Below, in pieces: positions 1 through 7,793 of a stretch of DNA of 13,354 nucleotides. The notes beneath the pieces were generated by a model. That model was not told the DNA's origin. It did not search any database and saw nothing but the letters and a program-made list of their open reading frames with translations. Position numbers and translations under genes: made by a program. Positions within the stretch are counted from its first letter, which is position 1, and every line of letters starts with the position of its first letter. Source of the stretch: Candidatus Nitrosopolaris nunavutensis (GTDB lineage Archaea; Thermoproteota; Nitrososphaeria; Nitrososphaerales; Nitrososphaeraceae); assembly GCA_002501855.1 (NCBI GenBank), contig DAOM01000278.1, positions 3,496 through 16,849 on the forward strand, read 5' to 3'.

Positions 1-252
1 AAGAACATCCCCTGGAGTCAAGCGGTCAACGATAATGACGGCACATTCAAATCAGTAGACGAATTAAAGAAGCTTTATGAATCAAAGGTAATAACGCCTG
101 ACAAAGAAGTAATTGCATATTGCAGAATAGGTGAAAGGTCATCGCACACTTGGTTCGTCCTCAAATACCTCCTTGGTTACCCAAATGTTAAGAACTATGA
201 TGGATCCTGGACAGAATGGGGTAATATGATTGATAATCCTATAGAAAAATAA
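1..252 (+). CDS. Rhodanese-family sulfurtransferase, C-terminal part (5' end outside window)
   Basis: Open from the window edge in frame 1 to TAA at 250-252, giving 83 residues of C-terminal sequence. It contains the rhodanese active-site loop CRIGERSS (fragment residues 41-48), whose Cys would carry the persulfide. Before the loop is the usual NIPW segment and after it [11 protein letters not shown], the typical end of thiosulfate/3-mercaptopyruvate sulfurtransferases. Enzymes of this family move sulfane sulfur from a donor such as thiosulfate or mercaptopyruvate to cyanide or a protein thiol. The CRxGxR loop fits the tandem-domain SseA-like group, but the first domain is not visible, so the exact substrate is open. 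The stop codon lies inside a 12-bp tandem repeat (247-274). Confidence 0.85.
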   Translation, partial: KNIPWSQAVNDNDGTFKSVDELKKLYESKVITPDKEVIAYCRIGERSSHTWFVLKYLLGYPNVKNYDGSWTEWGNMIDNPIEK

Positions 253-274
253 ATAACTAAATAAATAACTAAAT
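247..274. repeat. 12-bp tandem repeat over the rhodanese stop codon
   Basis: Two exact copies of AAATAAATAACT (247-258 and 259-270) are followed by the start of a third (AAAT, 271-274). The first copy contains the TAA stop of the upstream gene and later copies give further in-frame or near-frame stops. It is probably a slippage product in AT-rich 3' DNA. Confidence 0.7.
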
Positions 275-587
275 ATAGACATGGACTTGTCGACAATAGT
301 ATCCAGAATATAGAACGAATGTTGAACTTGAAATAACTTAGCATAATTTGAGATCAATTTCAACTTCTTGAATTGTCAAAGCAAACGTTGTTGATTTTTT
401 GTAATATTGGGATTGTGGGATCCTTATTTTTTCAGTATTATCGGCAACAGTAATACAAACCCCATTTAAGAGCATGTTCAGTCTCAATACGAAAATAATT
501 TGTTACAAATTGCAGCTAAAATCATTCAAACGAACGTCTTGCTAATTCTTCATATTCTAACCATTGTTACCAGATGAACCCCAACAT
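253..587. other. AT-rich intergenic gap between rhodanese and DUF6659-like gene
   Basis: No convincing ORF lies here. A small hairpin at 355-375 (CAATTTCAA, loop CTTC, TTGAATTG, one bulged base) is followed by T tracts at 393-398 and 427-432, so this stretch may end the rhodanese transcript. A short reading frame on the opposite strand overlaps the rhodanese end and shows no protein-like features. Confidence 0.5.
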
Positions 588-597
588 TCAATAAATA
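588..597 (+). promoter_or_regulatory. Candidate TATA box for the DUF6659-like gene
   Basis: The AT-rich element TCAATAAATA lies 20-29 bases before the GTG at 617. This is close to the distance expected when transcription starts at or near the start codon (leaderless mRNA). No Shine-Dalgarno sequence precedes the GTG, which fits. Confidence 0.5.
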
Positions 598-613
598 GCC
601 CAGCCTACTGGGC
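598..613. promoter_or_regulatory. GC-rich inverted repeat between TATA box and start codon
   Basis: GCCCAG (598-603), spacer CCTA, CTGGGC (608-613) is a perfect 6-bp inverted repeat. It abuts the TATA box and ends three bases before the GTG at 617. In this position it could be an operator blocking the core promoter. If the transcript starts further upstream it could be a 5' leader hairpin. Confidence 0.5.
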
Positions 614-616
614 GGC

Positions 617-979
617 GTGGAATATACAAAGCTTTGTGAATCAATATTTGCTTTACACGACGATATTCGCTATGCTGCTGTTGTGGATGATGCGGGGCTA
701 CAAATTGCTGGTGGTATGCGTAGAGGTATCGATTCTATTGTAGACCAAACTAATGAGGAATTATATCTGACACAAACAGCACTTCGTAAATCCATGAGAC
801 AGAGGTTTGATGACACTATGGGAAATGCAAGATTCGCATATGTAGAGCGCGAAAAAATCTCGATCTTAACATTTTACCTAAATAAGAATATTCTCATCGT
901 AACTATGGAATCTAATATAGACTCTCATAGTGCGATTGATATCGCAGAAGATACATTGGAATTGCTGCGCGCAAAATAA
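617..979 (+). CDS. DUF6659-like small protein (thaumarchaeal)
   Basis: A 120-residue protein starting at GTG 617; no better start exists, and the TATA box spacing supports this one. The pattern is that of the thaumarchaeal DUF6659 family as I recall it: an N-terminal helix with IRYAAVVDDAGLQIAGGMR, then a helix with DQTNEELYLTQTALRKSMRQ, then a strand pair around ARFAYVEREKISILTF and a C-terminal helix. The VDDxGxxIAGG hairpin is reminiscent of roadblock/profilin-like folds. There are no signal peptide, membrane segment or catalytic motif, so it is probably a cytosolic binding or regulatory protein of unknown role. It is a single gene, convergent with valS, ending in a strong stem-loop over the stop codon. 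Confidence 0.85.
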   Translation: MEYTKLCESIFALHDDIRYAAVVDDAGLQIAGGMRRGIDSIVDQTNEELYLTQTALRKSMRQRFDDTMGNARFAYVEREKISILTFYLNKNILIVTMESNIDSHSAIDIAEDTLELLRAK

Positions 980-992
980 AGAACGCAGCAAT
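961..992. terminator. 9-bp stem-loop spanning the stop codon
   Basis: ATTGCTGCG (961-969) pairs perfectly with CGCAGCAAT (984-992) across a 14-nt loop that contains the TAA at 977-979. A second small dyad, ATACAATTTGTAT, follows at 991-1003. There is no T tract, so it may be a 3'-end stabiliser or a two-way terminator between the convergent genes, as valS ends at 1107 on the other strand. Confidence 0.4.
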
Positions 993-1106
993 ACAATTTG
1001 TATGTCTACACCGATGATGAAGATCACTGTCTTCTTTCCGGCATATTGAGGCAGTTGTGTGGCGTAACATTGCAGGGAGATTCCAGAAACCTGCTGCTAC
1101 GCTATC

Positions 1107-3461
1107 TTAGCTTTTCAAATTATGCATTGTCTTTAGATCTTCCTTGAATAAATCTAAATCAGGGGGGATGATGATGCTACCAATAGAATCCTTCAGAGAT
1201 AACGGCTTTCCGGTTTCGTCTGAAATAGTTGCTTTTTTCTTATTCCATACCGTCGAGTTAAAATCCATAATCAATTTAGTATATTTTGTGAGTTCACCAT
1301 AATGATCCAGTGGTTGAGGCATTTGTTGAAGATGAATACTCTCGGCCGAGTAAATTTTTGTCCATAATTCCTCAGTAATAAATGGACATATCGGGGCTAG
1401 GAGAACTAAAATTGTCGAGAAACATTTCTGGGAGGTAAATATGGCCGATCTTTGCCCAGATTGATCACCTGTATCGTAAATGCGTCCTTTAATCATTTCT
1501 ATATAGTGTGCGGCAAACACATTCCATGTAAACTCTCTTATCCCATTTGCGGGTATGAAGAAATTAAAATTAGAATAACCGTCTTTGCATTTATCGATCA
1601 GTTGGGATAATTCACCGATAATCCATCGGTCAGATGCTAAGAGTGTGGCAGGCGTCTCTAAAATAACATCGAAAGAAGATAGAAATCTGCCAATATTCCA
1701 TATTTTTGATAAGAAATTCTTTGCAGTTGTGATTCTTTGCTCGGAGCAACGAAAATCATAACCTAAATTACTTTCTGCTGCTGCCCAAAATCGGAAAACA
1801 TCCGCCCCGTATTTACGTATAAGGGGAAGAGGATCAATTACATTCCCTTTACTTTTGCTCATCTTTTCGCCTTTCTCGTCTAGACCATATCCCATAATCC
1901 ATGCGTCAGACCATGGTAATCTACTGGTAAGCTGGAAGCATCGCAACATTGTATAATAAAGCCAGGTTCTTATGATATCCTTTCCTTGGGGTCTTATTGT
2001 AGTCGGATAAGTATAATTGTAGAATTGCGAATTATTCTTATATTTTGTAATAAACAGTGGAGTGATACTAGAGTCCAGCCATGTATCAAATGTTCTATCT
2101 TCTCCGATAAATTCAGTGCCACCACAACTGCTACATTTTTCAAATGGAGGTTTTTCTTTCCACGGCCGATAATATCCTCCTTCATCTGGCAGATTAGGAT
2201 ATTTGCAGTTATTACAATACCATATTGGCACTTCGGTACCATAAAACCGTCTTCTTGAGACCGGCCAGTCAATCGCAATAGAGTTGAGCCAATCAAGCAA
2301 AATTTGTTTATGCCTATCAGGATGGAATGTAATTTTATTTGCAAGTTCTTTTAATACAGGTACATAATTGATTTGCTTTACGTAGTAATCCTCAAGCGAT
2401 ATGATTTCGACTGGAGTCCTGCTACGTTCGCATATTGGCGTCCTGTGCATAATATTTTCTTCTTTTTCAAGAATACCGATGTTTCTTAATTCTTCAATGA
2501 TCTTGGTTCTCGCTTGATTGACCGAAAGGTTAGCATAGACCCCAGCTGCAGAGGTGGTTCTCCCGTTCTCATCTAACGATACAATTTCTTCTAATCCTAG
2601 CTCGCGGAATATCCGAACATCATTTTCATCCCCGTAGCTGCAAACCATAACTACCCCTGAACCAAATTCCGGTTTTGCAAAAGGGTGAGCCATAATCTTG
2701 ACCTCTCTGTTGAATATGGGTACCAGAGCATGCTTATCTATCAGATTTACATACCGCTCGTCTTGTGGATTTACAATAATTGATTGGCATGCAAAAAGTA
2801 GTTCTGGTCTAGTTGATGCAACCACAATACTATTCCCGGTTTCGATTATCCTGAATCTTATGTAAATTAGCTTTGTCGGAATAGTCTCGTAGATAATTTC
2901 TGCATCTGCAATAGTTGTTGCACACTGAGGGCAATAATTATTTGGCCTATTTGCACGATATATTAGATTCTGTTTCCATAAATAAATGAAAGTACTCTGT
3001 GTTAAAGCCCGAAATTCCTTTGAATCGGTACGATAATATTCTTCAAAGTTGCCGCTAATGCCCAGAGTTTTCATTATCTGAATCATCTCATCCTCTAGAT
3101 CGTCAAGAGCATGAGCACAGAGTTCAAGAAATGTTTCTCGATCGGTCTTCCGCATCACGATTTTATATTTTTTTTCTGTGTAAATCTCAACCGGTAGACC
3201 GTTTCTATCAATGCCTATCGGGAATAACACATTGTACCCCATCATTCTGGATGTTCTTGCGATCATATCAATTTGTGAATAGTGAGCTGCGGCTCCGATA
3301 TGCCAAGGTCTTCCAGATGGGTAGGGCGGGGGAGTATCAATCACAAAAGCTTTTCTCGATTCGTCTATAGAAAACTTGTAGATCGCATTATTAGCCCATT
3401 TGTGCAGAATAATGTTCTCCAAGGCAGGATTCCATAACTTGGCTTCAATTCTGGGCACCAT
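1107..3461 (-). CDS. valS: Valyl-tRNA synthetase (archaeal type)
   Basis: A class I aminoacyl-tRNA synthetase of 784 residues that charges tRNA-Val with valine in the cytosol. The catalytic core has IDTPPPYPSGRPWHIGA (41-57, HIGH motif written HIGA), the CP1 editing insert with STRPEL and GSGVVMVCSYGDENDV, and KMSKS at 533-537. The core segment IDWPVSRRRFYGTEVPIWYC and the IDTPPPY start point to ValRS rather than IleRS or LeuRS. Possible zinc sites are C177/C180 and the ribbon C416, C419, C443, C446. The C-terminal anticodon-binding part is somewhat shorter than in many archaeal ValRS (usually about 860-890 residues as I recall). It starts at ATG 3461 without a clear Shine-Dalgarno; an ATAAACT-like box at 3480-3487 could drive a near-leaderless mRNA. 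Confidence 0.95.
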   Translation of the reverse strand: MVPRIEAKLWNPALENIILHKWANNAIYKFSIDESRKAFVIDTPPPYPSGRPWHIGAAAHYSQIDMIARTSRMMGYNVLFPIGIDRNGLPVEIYTEKKYKIVMRKTDRETFLELCAHALDDLEDEMIQIMKTLGISGNFEEYYRTDSKEFRALTQSTFIYLWKQNLIYRANRPNNYCPQCATTIADAEIIYETIPTKLIYIRFRIIETGNSIVVASTRPELLFACQSIIVNPQDERYVNLIDKHALVPIFNREVKIMAHPFAKPEFGSGVVMVCSYGDENDVRIFRELGLEEIVSLDENGRTTSAAGVYANLSVNQARTKIIEELRNIGILEKEENIMHRTPICERSRTPVEIISLEDYYVKQINYVPVLKELANKITFHPDRHKQILLDWLNSIAIDWPVSRRRFYGTEVPIWYCNNCKYPNLPDEGGYYRPWKEKPPFEKCSSCGGTEFIGEDRTFDTWLDSSITPLFITKYKNNSQFYNYTYPTTIRPQGKDIIRTWLYYTMLRCFQLTSRLPWSDAWIMGYGLDEKGEKMSKSKGNVIDPLPLIRKYGADVFRFWAAAESNLGYDFRCSEQRITTAKNFLSKIWNIGRFLSSFDVILETPATLLASDRWIIGELSQLIDKCKDGYSNFNFFIPANGIREFTWNVFAAHYIEMIKGRIYDTGDQSGQRSAIFTSQKCFSTILVLLAPICPFITEELWTKIYSAESIHLQQMPQPLDHYGELTKYTKLIMDFNSTVWNKKKATISDETGKPLSLKDSIGSIIIPPDLDLFKEDLKTMHNLKS

Positions 3462-3542
3462 TTCACACTTTCATCTAATAGTTTATCCAGTGGCGTATCC
3501 ATACGGTTATTAATGTTAGTATAGTTTTGGAATTTAATAACA

Positions 3543-3800
3543 ATGGCCGATAGATTATTGGTGTTGCATATATTGCTAATCATGATAGTAATAATGTTTT
3601 TCCTAGTCACACTTGGTAGTTCTATTTTTTTTACAATGACAATTTTTTCTTCAAGAGTATCCGGAGAACTAGCAGGAAATTTAATGGTGCTTGCACTGGT
3701 ACCGCCTTCAATTCTAACAGTACTATTTCTGCATAAAGTTGCTGGCAAGTTATATGACCGATTACACGTTGTAATAATCAAATCTTCATTAAAGAAATAA
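3543..3800 (+). CDS. Small two-helix membrane protein, function unknown
   Basis: An 85-residue protein starting at ATG 3543. Residues about 4-35 are strongly hydrophobic (LLVLHILLIMIVIMFFLV), a polar link SSRVSGELAG follows, and a second hydrophobic stretch covers about 48-66 (MVLALVPPSILTVLFL). The C-terminus is basic and ends KSSLKK. This fits two transmembrane helices with the tail probably inside. It lies between valS and queC on the opposite strand, divergent from valS and ending 32 bases from the queC stop. A TTATTAAT element at 3507-3514 is a possible TATA box for a leaderless start. I do not recognise the family. Hydrophobic patterning over the whole length makes a real gene likely, but reading-frame chance in AT-rich DNA cannot be excluded. 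A 138-residue frame on the other strand overlaps it and the valS start and is judged spurious. Confidence 0.5.
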   Translation: MADRLLVLHILLIMIVIMFFLVTLGSSIFFTMTIFSSRVSGELAGNLMVLALVPPSILTVLFLHKVAGKLYDRLHVVIIKSSLKK

Positions 3801-3832
3801 CTTCGTAAACAGATTCTACTCGGAGAAATCGA

Positions 3833-4534
3833 TCATCTAGAGGTACTATGCGTTGCGTGTAGCCTATGGTGATATTTTTTTGAATTCCTAAAAAAGACGG
3901 GGTCTTTCATTCCCAATGACCTGAAAGCATCGAGTCGTTGTTTGCATGCGTAACATTCTCCGCAATGCCTTCTGGCTTTTGTATGACAACTCCAAGTTAC
4001 TTCAAGTGGTACTTTCAGATCTATTGCTAAGTTGATTATATGCTTTCTATCCATCTTGCTTAATGGGGTCACTATCACACACGGATCATGATTGGAAAGC
4101 AAACAGCCGTGCTTGAACAGTGAATTTATTTTTTCTATGTAGTTCTTCGTGGCGTCCTTAAAAAAGGATCCATCATCGCTGTTGTGGCCTCCGACAATCC
4201 ATTTAATATTAAGAAATTCTGCATAGTGTGCAGCAATGGAATAAAAGATCAGATTTCTAGCGGGGACATATGATGGCCATCTGCTATCCGATTTCTGACG
4301 GTTGCCAATCTGTAAATCTGAATATTCTTTAATAAATGGAATATCAATCTCCAAGAAATTAGAAATGCTTGCTCTTTTCGCTAATTGGGCTGCGGATTCT
4401 TTTTCTTTTTGAATTCTGTCGTAACAATTAAAAGTAATGGCTGAGACATCTGAAAATTTTTCTTTTGCCCAATAAAGACAGGTAGCAGAGTCTAGCCCAC
4501 CTGAGAGCATCACCAGTGCCTTTGATCCTCTCAT
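3833..4534 (-). CDS. queC: 7-cyano-7-deazaguanine synthase QueC
   Basis: A 233-residue ATP-dependent enzyme that converts 7-carboxy-7-deazaguanine and ammonia to preQ0, the precursor used by archaeal TGT for archaeosine at position 15 of tRNA. The N-terminal PP-loop SGGLDS is at residues 11-16, the family motif SYVPARN at 88-94, and GGHNSDD at 115-121. The zinc-binding Cys cluster is C183, C191, C194 and C197 (WSCHTKARRHCGECYACKQR). Length is normal for QueC. There is no GAT domain fusion as found in some Crenarchaeota. The ATG at 4534 is only three bases after the queD stop, so the two are almost surely one operon with coupled translation. The radical SAM step (QueE) and the transglycosylase are not in this window. 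Confidence 0.95.
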   Translation of the reverse strand: MRGSKALVMLSGGLDSATCLYWAKEKFSDVSAITFNCYDRIQKEKESAAQLAKRASISNFLEIDIPFIKEYSDLQIGNRQKSDSRWPSYVPARNLIFYSIAAHYAEFLNIKWIVGGHNSDDGSFFKDATKNYIEKINSLFKHGCLLSNHDPCVIVTPLSKMDRKHIINLAIDLKVPLEVTWSCHTKARRHCGECYACKQRLDAFRSLGMKDPVFFRNSKKYHHRLHATHSTSR

Positions 4535-4537
4535 TAC

Positions 4538-5488
4538 CTAATCGTTTTTTACTTCAGCAATTATATGGGCGCCCTTATTGACTCCCTCGTAAATATAGAC
4601 GCCCAATGCTTCCACGTTGGGGGGCATTTTTGGGGCTAGCAACTTTATTATTTCCGTTGAAAGAGTTTCTACCGTTGCTTCAGCTGGTAATAGAAATGTT
4701 GTTAGTTTTGGCAATTGTAGATTGAAGTATCCACGAGGTCCATCAAAAGAAATAAAATAATAAAGATCGTCTTCTTTTTGCAGGTATTTTTTATTAATGA
4801 AGAATTTATGGTCAATAACATTTAAGGTATCTTTAATTATCTTCTTGGCTTCACTAAAGTCGATCACAAGGTTATTTGTCATTTGGCCAATAATCTCTAC
4901 CATCACAGTGGAAGTATGCCCATGCAAGATAGAACATTTCTCAACCAGTGGGAGAATATGCGCGTAGTCGAATGCAAGTGAAGGATCCTCTATAAATATA
5001 GATCCGATGTGCTTGCTGTGGTTAGAATTATAGAAAAATAATGAGTCTAATTCATTCACCTTCGCTGCATACTTTGAATGACCAAGGGCAATGACATCGA
5101 CATCAGGGAGTTCCTTTTTTATCAGCTTGAATTTATCCATGTCTGCTTTTGAATCAACTATTTCGATGTACCTATTACCTGTTTTGAAATCGATCTTCGC
5201 GCTCGTACCATCCTCAAAGCTTAAATTAGCATCATACTCATAAATTATTCCTAGATACGACAACAGCTTTGAAATGGAGAACTCCGCCCTGCTTCGTAAT
5301 AGGTTCCCATTATTATCAAAATATCTGATGTCTTTATCAAGGACAACTCTTTCCATTGGAATATTAAAAAAAGGATTGTCACATATAAATTCACCCTCAT
5401 GTGCGATATTTTTTGATATTTCATTTTGTTGTTCTGCTGGTTTTGCAGGTAATTTACGTACGTCATGAACAGGGCAGGAAGCTATCAT
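4538..5488 (-). CDS. queD: QueD-type 6-carboxytetrahydropterin synthase with N-terminal PD-(D/E)XK-like domain
   Basis: A 316-residue protein with two parts. Residues about 162-316 are a QueD/PTPS domain that makes 6-carboxytetrahydropterin from 7,8-dihydroneopterin triphosphate. Zinc ligands are H177 (FDYAHIL), H189 and H191 (LHGH), the catalytic Cys is C185, the D226-H227 pair matches the family DH, E274 fits the TxE segment and E301 the late substrate Glu, so the domain looks active. The N-terminal part (about 60-155) is not part of QueD. It has a helix with RSRAEF (E69), KIDF (D100) and YIEIVDSK (E109, V111, K114), arranged like a PD-(D/E)XK nuclease fold with the last Lys position not conserved. 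A first 45 residues hold C5, H8 and C36, which could be a small metal site. ATG 5488 is the only good start; an internal ATG (M45) is possible. It is first gene of the queD-queC pair. Confidence 0.88.
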   Translation of the reverse strand: MIASCPVHDVRKLPAKPAEQQNEISKNIAHEGEFICDNPFFNIPMERVVLDKDIRYFDNNGNLLRSRAEFSISKLLSYLGIIYEYDANLSFEDGTSAKIDFKTGNRYIEIVDSKADMDKFKLIKKELPDVDVIALGHSKYAAKVNELDSLFFYNSNHSKHIGSIFIEDPSLAFDYAHILPLVEKCSILHGHTSTVMVEIIGQMTNNLVIDFSEAKKIIKDTLNVIDHKFFINKKYLQKEDDLYYFISFDGPRGYFNLQLPKLTTFLLPAEATVETLSTEIIKLLAPKMPPNVEALGVYIYEGVNKGAHIIAEVKND

Positions 5489-5540
5489 TCATGGCGCTTA
5501 GCACTGAATCGTGTTTGGACTGGCCATGGGTTCGTCAAAG

Positions 5541-5549
5541 TATGTTAAA
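5541..5549 (-). promoter_or_regulatory. Weak candidate TATA box for queD-queC
   Basis: Read on the minus strand, TTTAACATA lies about 53-61 bases before the queD ATG, which would give a leader of roughly 25-30 bases. It is the best match upstream, but it is weak. Confidence 0.25.
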
Positions 5550-5621
5550 CCATTTATCTCAGATGATTTTTGTCGACATTCCGGGGTGATAAAATTGTAG
5601 TTTTCAGTCATTTGATACAGA

Positions 5622-5643
5622 GCCTAGTATCATCATACCAGGC
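5622..5643. repeat. Imperfect hairpin between queD and the surface-protein gene
   Basis: GCCTAGTAT (5622-5630), loop CATC, ATACCAGGC (5635-5643) forms 9-bp arms with one mismatch. It lies between the surface-gene terminator and the queD promoter region and could be a second terminator or an operator. Confidence 0.35.
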
Positions 5644-5685
5644 GCAGCAGCTTTCTAATTATTAATTCTGATCATTTTGGTTGTC

Positions 5686-5703
5686 AAAATCAAGCTGATT
5701 TTT
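5686..5703 (-). terminator. Hairpin terminator candidate of the 681-residue surface-protein gene
   Basis: AAAATCA (5686-5692), loop AGC, TGATTTT (5696-5702) is a perfect 7-bp inverted repeat about 35-50 bases after the stop. T runs are present on both strands at its ends, so it could end transcripts from either side. Confidence 0.5.
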
Positions 5704-5736
5704 GGACCACCACAATAAGCATGAAATACTTGTGAC

Positions 5737-7782
5737 TTATTTTGCTGCAGGAATGAACACGGTGCTTTTCTGTGGAATAGAAGTGGCGGTAGACGACACT
5801 GAAACCCCTGAAGCTGGACCAGACATACCCGAGTCAAACCCGATAACACGCATTCTATCCACAAGGTCCAAAGCCATAGTACTAGATAGTTGATTTGAAG
5901 CAGGCATGGACGTGCCGTTGGTGATATGGAGCAAAGGTGTAGCTATTACAAAGGGTATTTTATCATTATTATTTGGTAGCAGGGGTTTTTGAATAGGGCT
6001 AATACCTTGATTGACAGGACTCTTGGTACTATTTGTCTGAGGATTTGGGACGTTAACCTTGTTGGAAATGGCCGGGATATTGATATTGTGGCCAGGGTTC
6101 GGTATTGAAACTCTGCCGCTCTCAAAACTTCTGAAACTATTAGCAATTGGCGGAACAGTGGGATTGCTAAGAGTTGTGCTAGTAGTACTAGGTAGGTAAA
6201 CTCTGCCGCTTTGATTACTTACACTACTCTGCAAAGCAAGATGAGTTGAGTTTTGTTTTGAAGAGATAAGTGGAGAGTTGTGATTATTATTGCTTTTTGT
6301 TGTTGATGATGTTGCCACTATTACCGATGGTGTTACTGTTGGTGGTGGTGAAGCTATTTGTTTCGAGGTGGTGACATTATTATTATTATTGATATTACGT
6401 AGGTTTGATGAAGCACTAGAGCTATTATTGAGGCTGGCGATTGGAACAGGGACTACTGTGAATGTTTTTGAAACTGAATTATTTTGATAACCAGGCGCAG
6501 ATGTCTCCATTACCACCTTATACTTGCCACTTGTGTTATCTCCACTAACTTGCCATGAATATGAGACTTTTCCCTTCTCATTTGTAATACCCGCTAACTT
6601 TTTAGATATCCCAGACGGAACTGTGATGCTTCCAAATACTGATGCTCCAGCAACGACATGAGTACGGTTACTATCAGTAACCCCAAGTGTTAGATTTTCT
6701 TTATCTCCAACATGAACGGGGCGCTTCGCTATATGTATCGAAACCGATAATGACCTGGCGTTATTATTGTCGGCTTTGGTGTTAGTTGATGTGTTGTTTT
6801 GTTGCTTCCCAGATTCAGCTGAACCTTTGTTATTCAGGCTATTATCATTAGTTTTGGTTGTTGTAGTTGATGTCGGTCCTGATGAAGATTTCGAAGTTGT
6901 ACCTTTCTGATGACCGTGATCAATATTTGGATTTGTGGTCCCGCTAGTTTGTGCGTCACCTTGATGTGTGGATAAGATGCCTGCGGTAGAAAGCAGTGCG
7001 GCAGCACTGACACTTGTCATTTGTGATGGCTGGTTAACCTGTTGCGGTCCCTTTCCTATTTGTCCGGTGACGTTTGCGTTATTATTATTATTATTATTTG
7101 CTCCGTTTATCGGTATCGCGTTTGTTTTTGTTGCGTTTGTTTTTGTCATTTTGCTATTGAGTTGTTGAGAATTCGTAGGGATAGAACCTGATGTCTTTGT
7201 AGTATTATTAGAGATTGGTGAATGCTTCTTCTCGATACTACTTTGAGTTTTAGTGGCGTTGAGACTATTATTGCCTACCTTGGTATTACTTGAATTTTTA
7301 AGGGATTGTCCTTGCTGTTTCGTCGTAGATGTCGGCGCTCCTGTAACATTTATGCTATAGAATTTTGTTAAAAGGGTTGAACTGTTACTAGTATTGGCAT
7401 TATTTTCTTGGCAGGCTAGTTTTGATGTTATCTTATTCGTTCCTGTTTTGATTGTAGTGTAGGTTGGAACAAGATTAAAGACCCATGTTGAATAGTCATT
7501 TGTGTTATTATGGCCGCCGGTAGGAAGTGCTCTCTGGTATGGTTTCATGTCATTCACAATGACATATACTTTACAAGCCAGCGTGCCATTGTGAGATGCA
7601 ATCCCGCTAATCTTCAGATTATTGCCAGTGAGTGAGACTGGTTGGCCCTTTGCAGGAGATGTAATTTTAATCCCGACAGTTTTTGTCGGTTGCTGCGCCG
7701 CAGCAGAATTCACGATGACCGTTGAAAGAATGAGGAGCGTAGTAAATCCAAGCAATGGTATGGATTTATTGATTAGCAACAA
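5737..7782 (-). CDS. Secreted Asn/Ser/Thr-rich surface protein with Ig-like domains
   Basis: A 681-residue protein with a signal peptide: a basic start, a hydrophobic run LLGFTTLLILSTVIV and a likely cut after NSAAA at residue 29. Residues about 35-150 form a beta-rich Ig-like domain with two Cys (C65, C124). A low-complexity linker follows, rich in Asn, Ser, Thr and Gln with a seven-Asn run. A second Ig/Big-like domain covers about 343-440 (VHVGDKENLTLGVTD to SKTFTVV). The rest is a Pro/Ser/Asn tail in which SGRVYLP and SGRVSIP recur. More than 20 N-X-S/T sequons suggest heavy N-glycosylation. No C-terminal anchor is seen, so it is probably secreted or held in the envelope. The start is TTG at 7782 (or the next TTG at 7779), chosen by a very strong Shine-Dalgarno GGAGGTGG. 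I do not recognise a named family. Confidence 0.8.
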   Translation of the reverse strand: MLLINKSIPLLGFTTLLILSTVIVNSAAAQQPTKTVGIKITSPAKGQPVSLTGNNLKISGIASHNGTLACKVYVIVNDMKPYQRALPTGGHNNTNDYSTWVFNLVPTYTTIKTGTNKITSKLACQENNANTSNSSTLLTKFYSINVTGAPTSTTKQQGQSLKNSSNTKVGNNSLNATKTQSSIEKKHSPISNNTTKTSGSIPTNSQQLNSKMTKTNATKTNAIPINGANNNNNNNANVTGQIGKGPQQVNQPSQMTSVSAAALLSTAGILSTHQGDAQTSGTTNPNIDHGHQKGTTSKSSSGPTSTTTTKTNDNSLNNKGSAESGKQQNNTSTNTKADNNNARSLSVSIHIAKRPVHVGDKENLTLGVTDSNRTHVVAGASVFGSITVPSGISKKLAGITNEKGKVSYSWQVSGDNTSGKYKVVMETSAPGYQNNSVSKTFTVVPVPIASLNNSSSASSNLRNINNNNNVTTSKQIASPPPTVTPSVIVATSSTTKSNNNHNSPLISSKQNSTHLALQSSVSNQSGRVYLPSTTSTTLSNPTVPPIANSFRSFESGRVSIPNPGHNINIPAISNKVNVPNPQTNSTKSPVNQGISPIQKPLLPNNNDKIPFVIATPLLHITNGTSMPASNQLSSTMALDLVDRMRVIGFDSGMSGPASGVSVSSTATSIPQKSTVFIPAAK
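6376..6390. repeat. (ATT)5 microsatellite coding for poly-Asn
   Basis: Five ATT units on the plus strand give five Asn codons (AAT) in the surface protein linker just after the second Ig-like domain. Confidence 0.8.
7081..7098. repeat. (ATT)6 microsatellite coding for poly-Asn
   Basis: Six ATT units preceded by GTT give a run of seven Asn in the surface protein. Length change by slippage would stay in frame in steps of one residue. Confidence 0.8.
7118..7147. repeat. 15-bp tandem repeat in the surface-protein linker
   Basis: GCGTTTGTTTTTGTT at 7118-7132 is repeated at 7133-7147 with one change in the last base. It encodes TKTNA twice and is in frame. Confidence 0.75.
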
Positions 7783-7785
7783 TTG

Positions 7786-7793
7786 CCACCTCC
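7786..7793 (-). promoter_or_regulatory. Strong Shine-Dalgarno deciding a TTG start
   Basis: On the minus strand GGAGGTGG precedes TTG 7782 by three bases (six from the GGAGG core); the next codon, TTG 7779, is also at a good distance. No ATG or GTG is near. The match to the 16S 3' end (CACCUCC) is near perfect, while other genes here show few such sites. Confidence 0.65.

Noticed and set aside
1994..2344. 116-codon frame inside valS
   Set aside because: It is an alternative frame on the same strand as a gene with clear synthetase motifs throughout.
3365..3781. 138-codon frame on the minus strand upstream of valS
   Set aside because: It runs over the valS start and antisense to the small membrane gene, has no family likeness or start signals, and low hydrophobic order.
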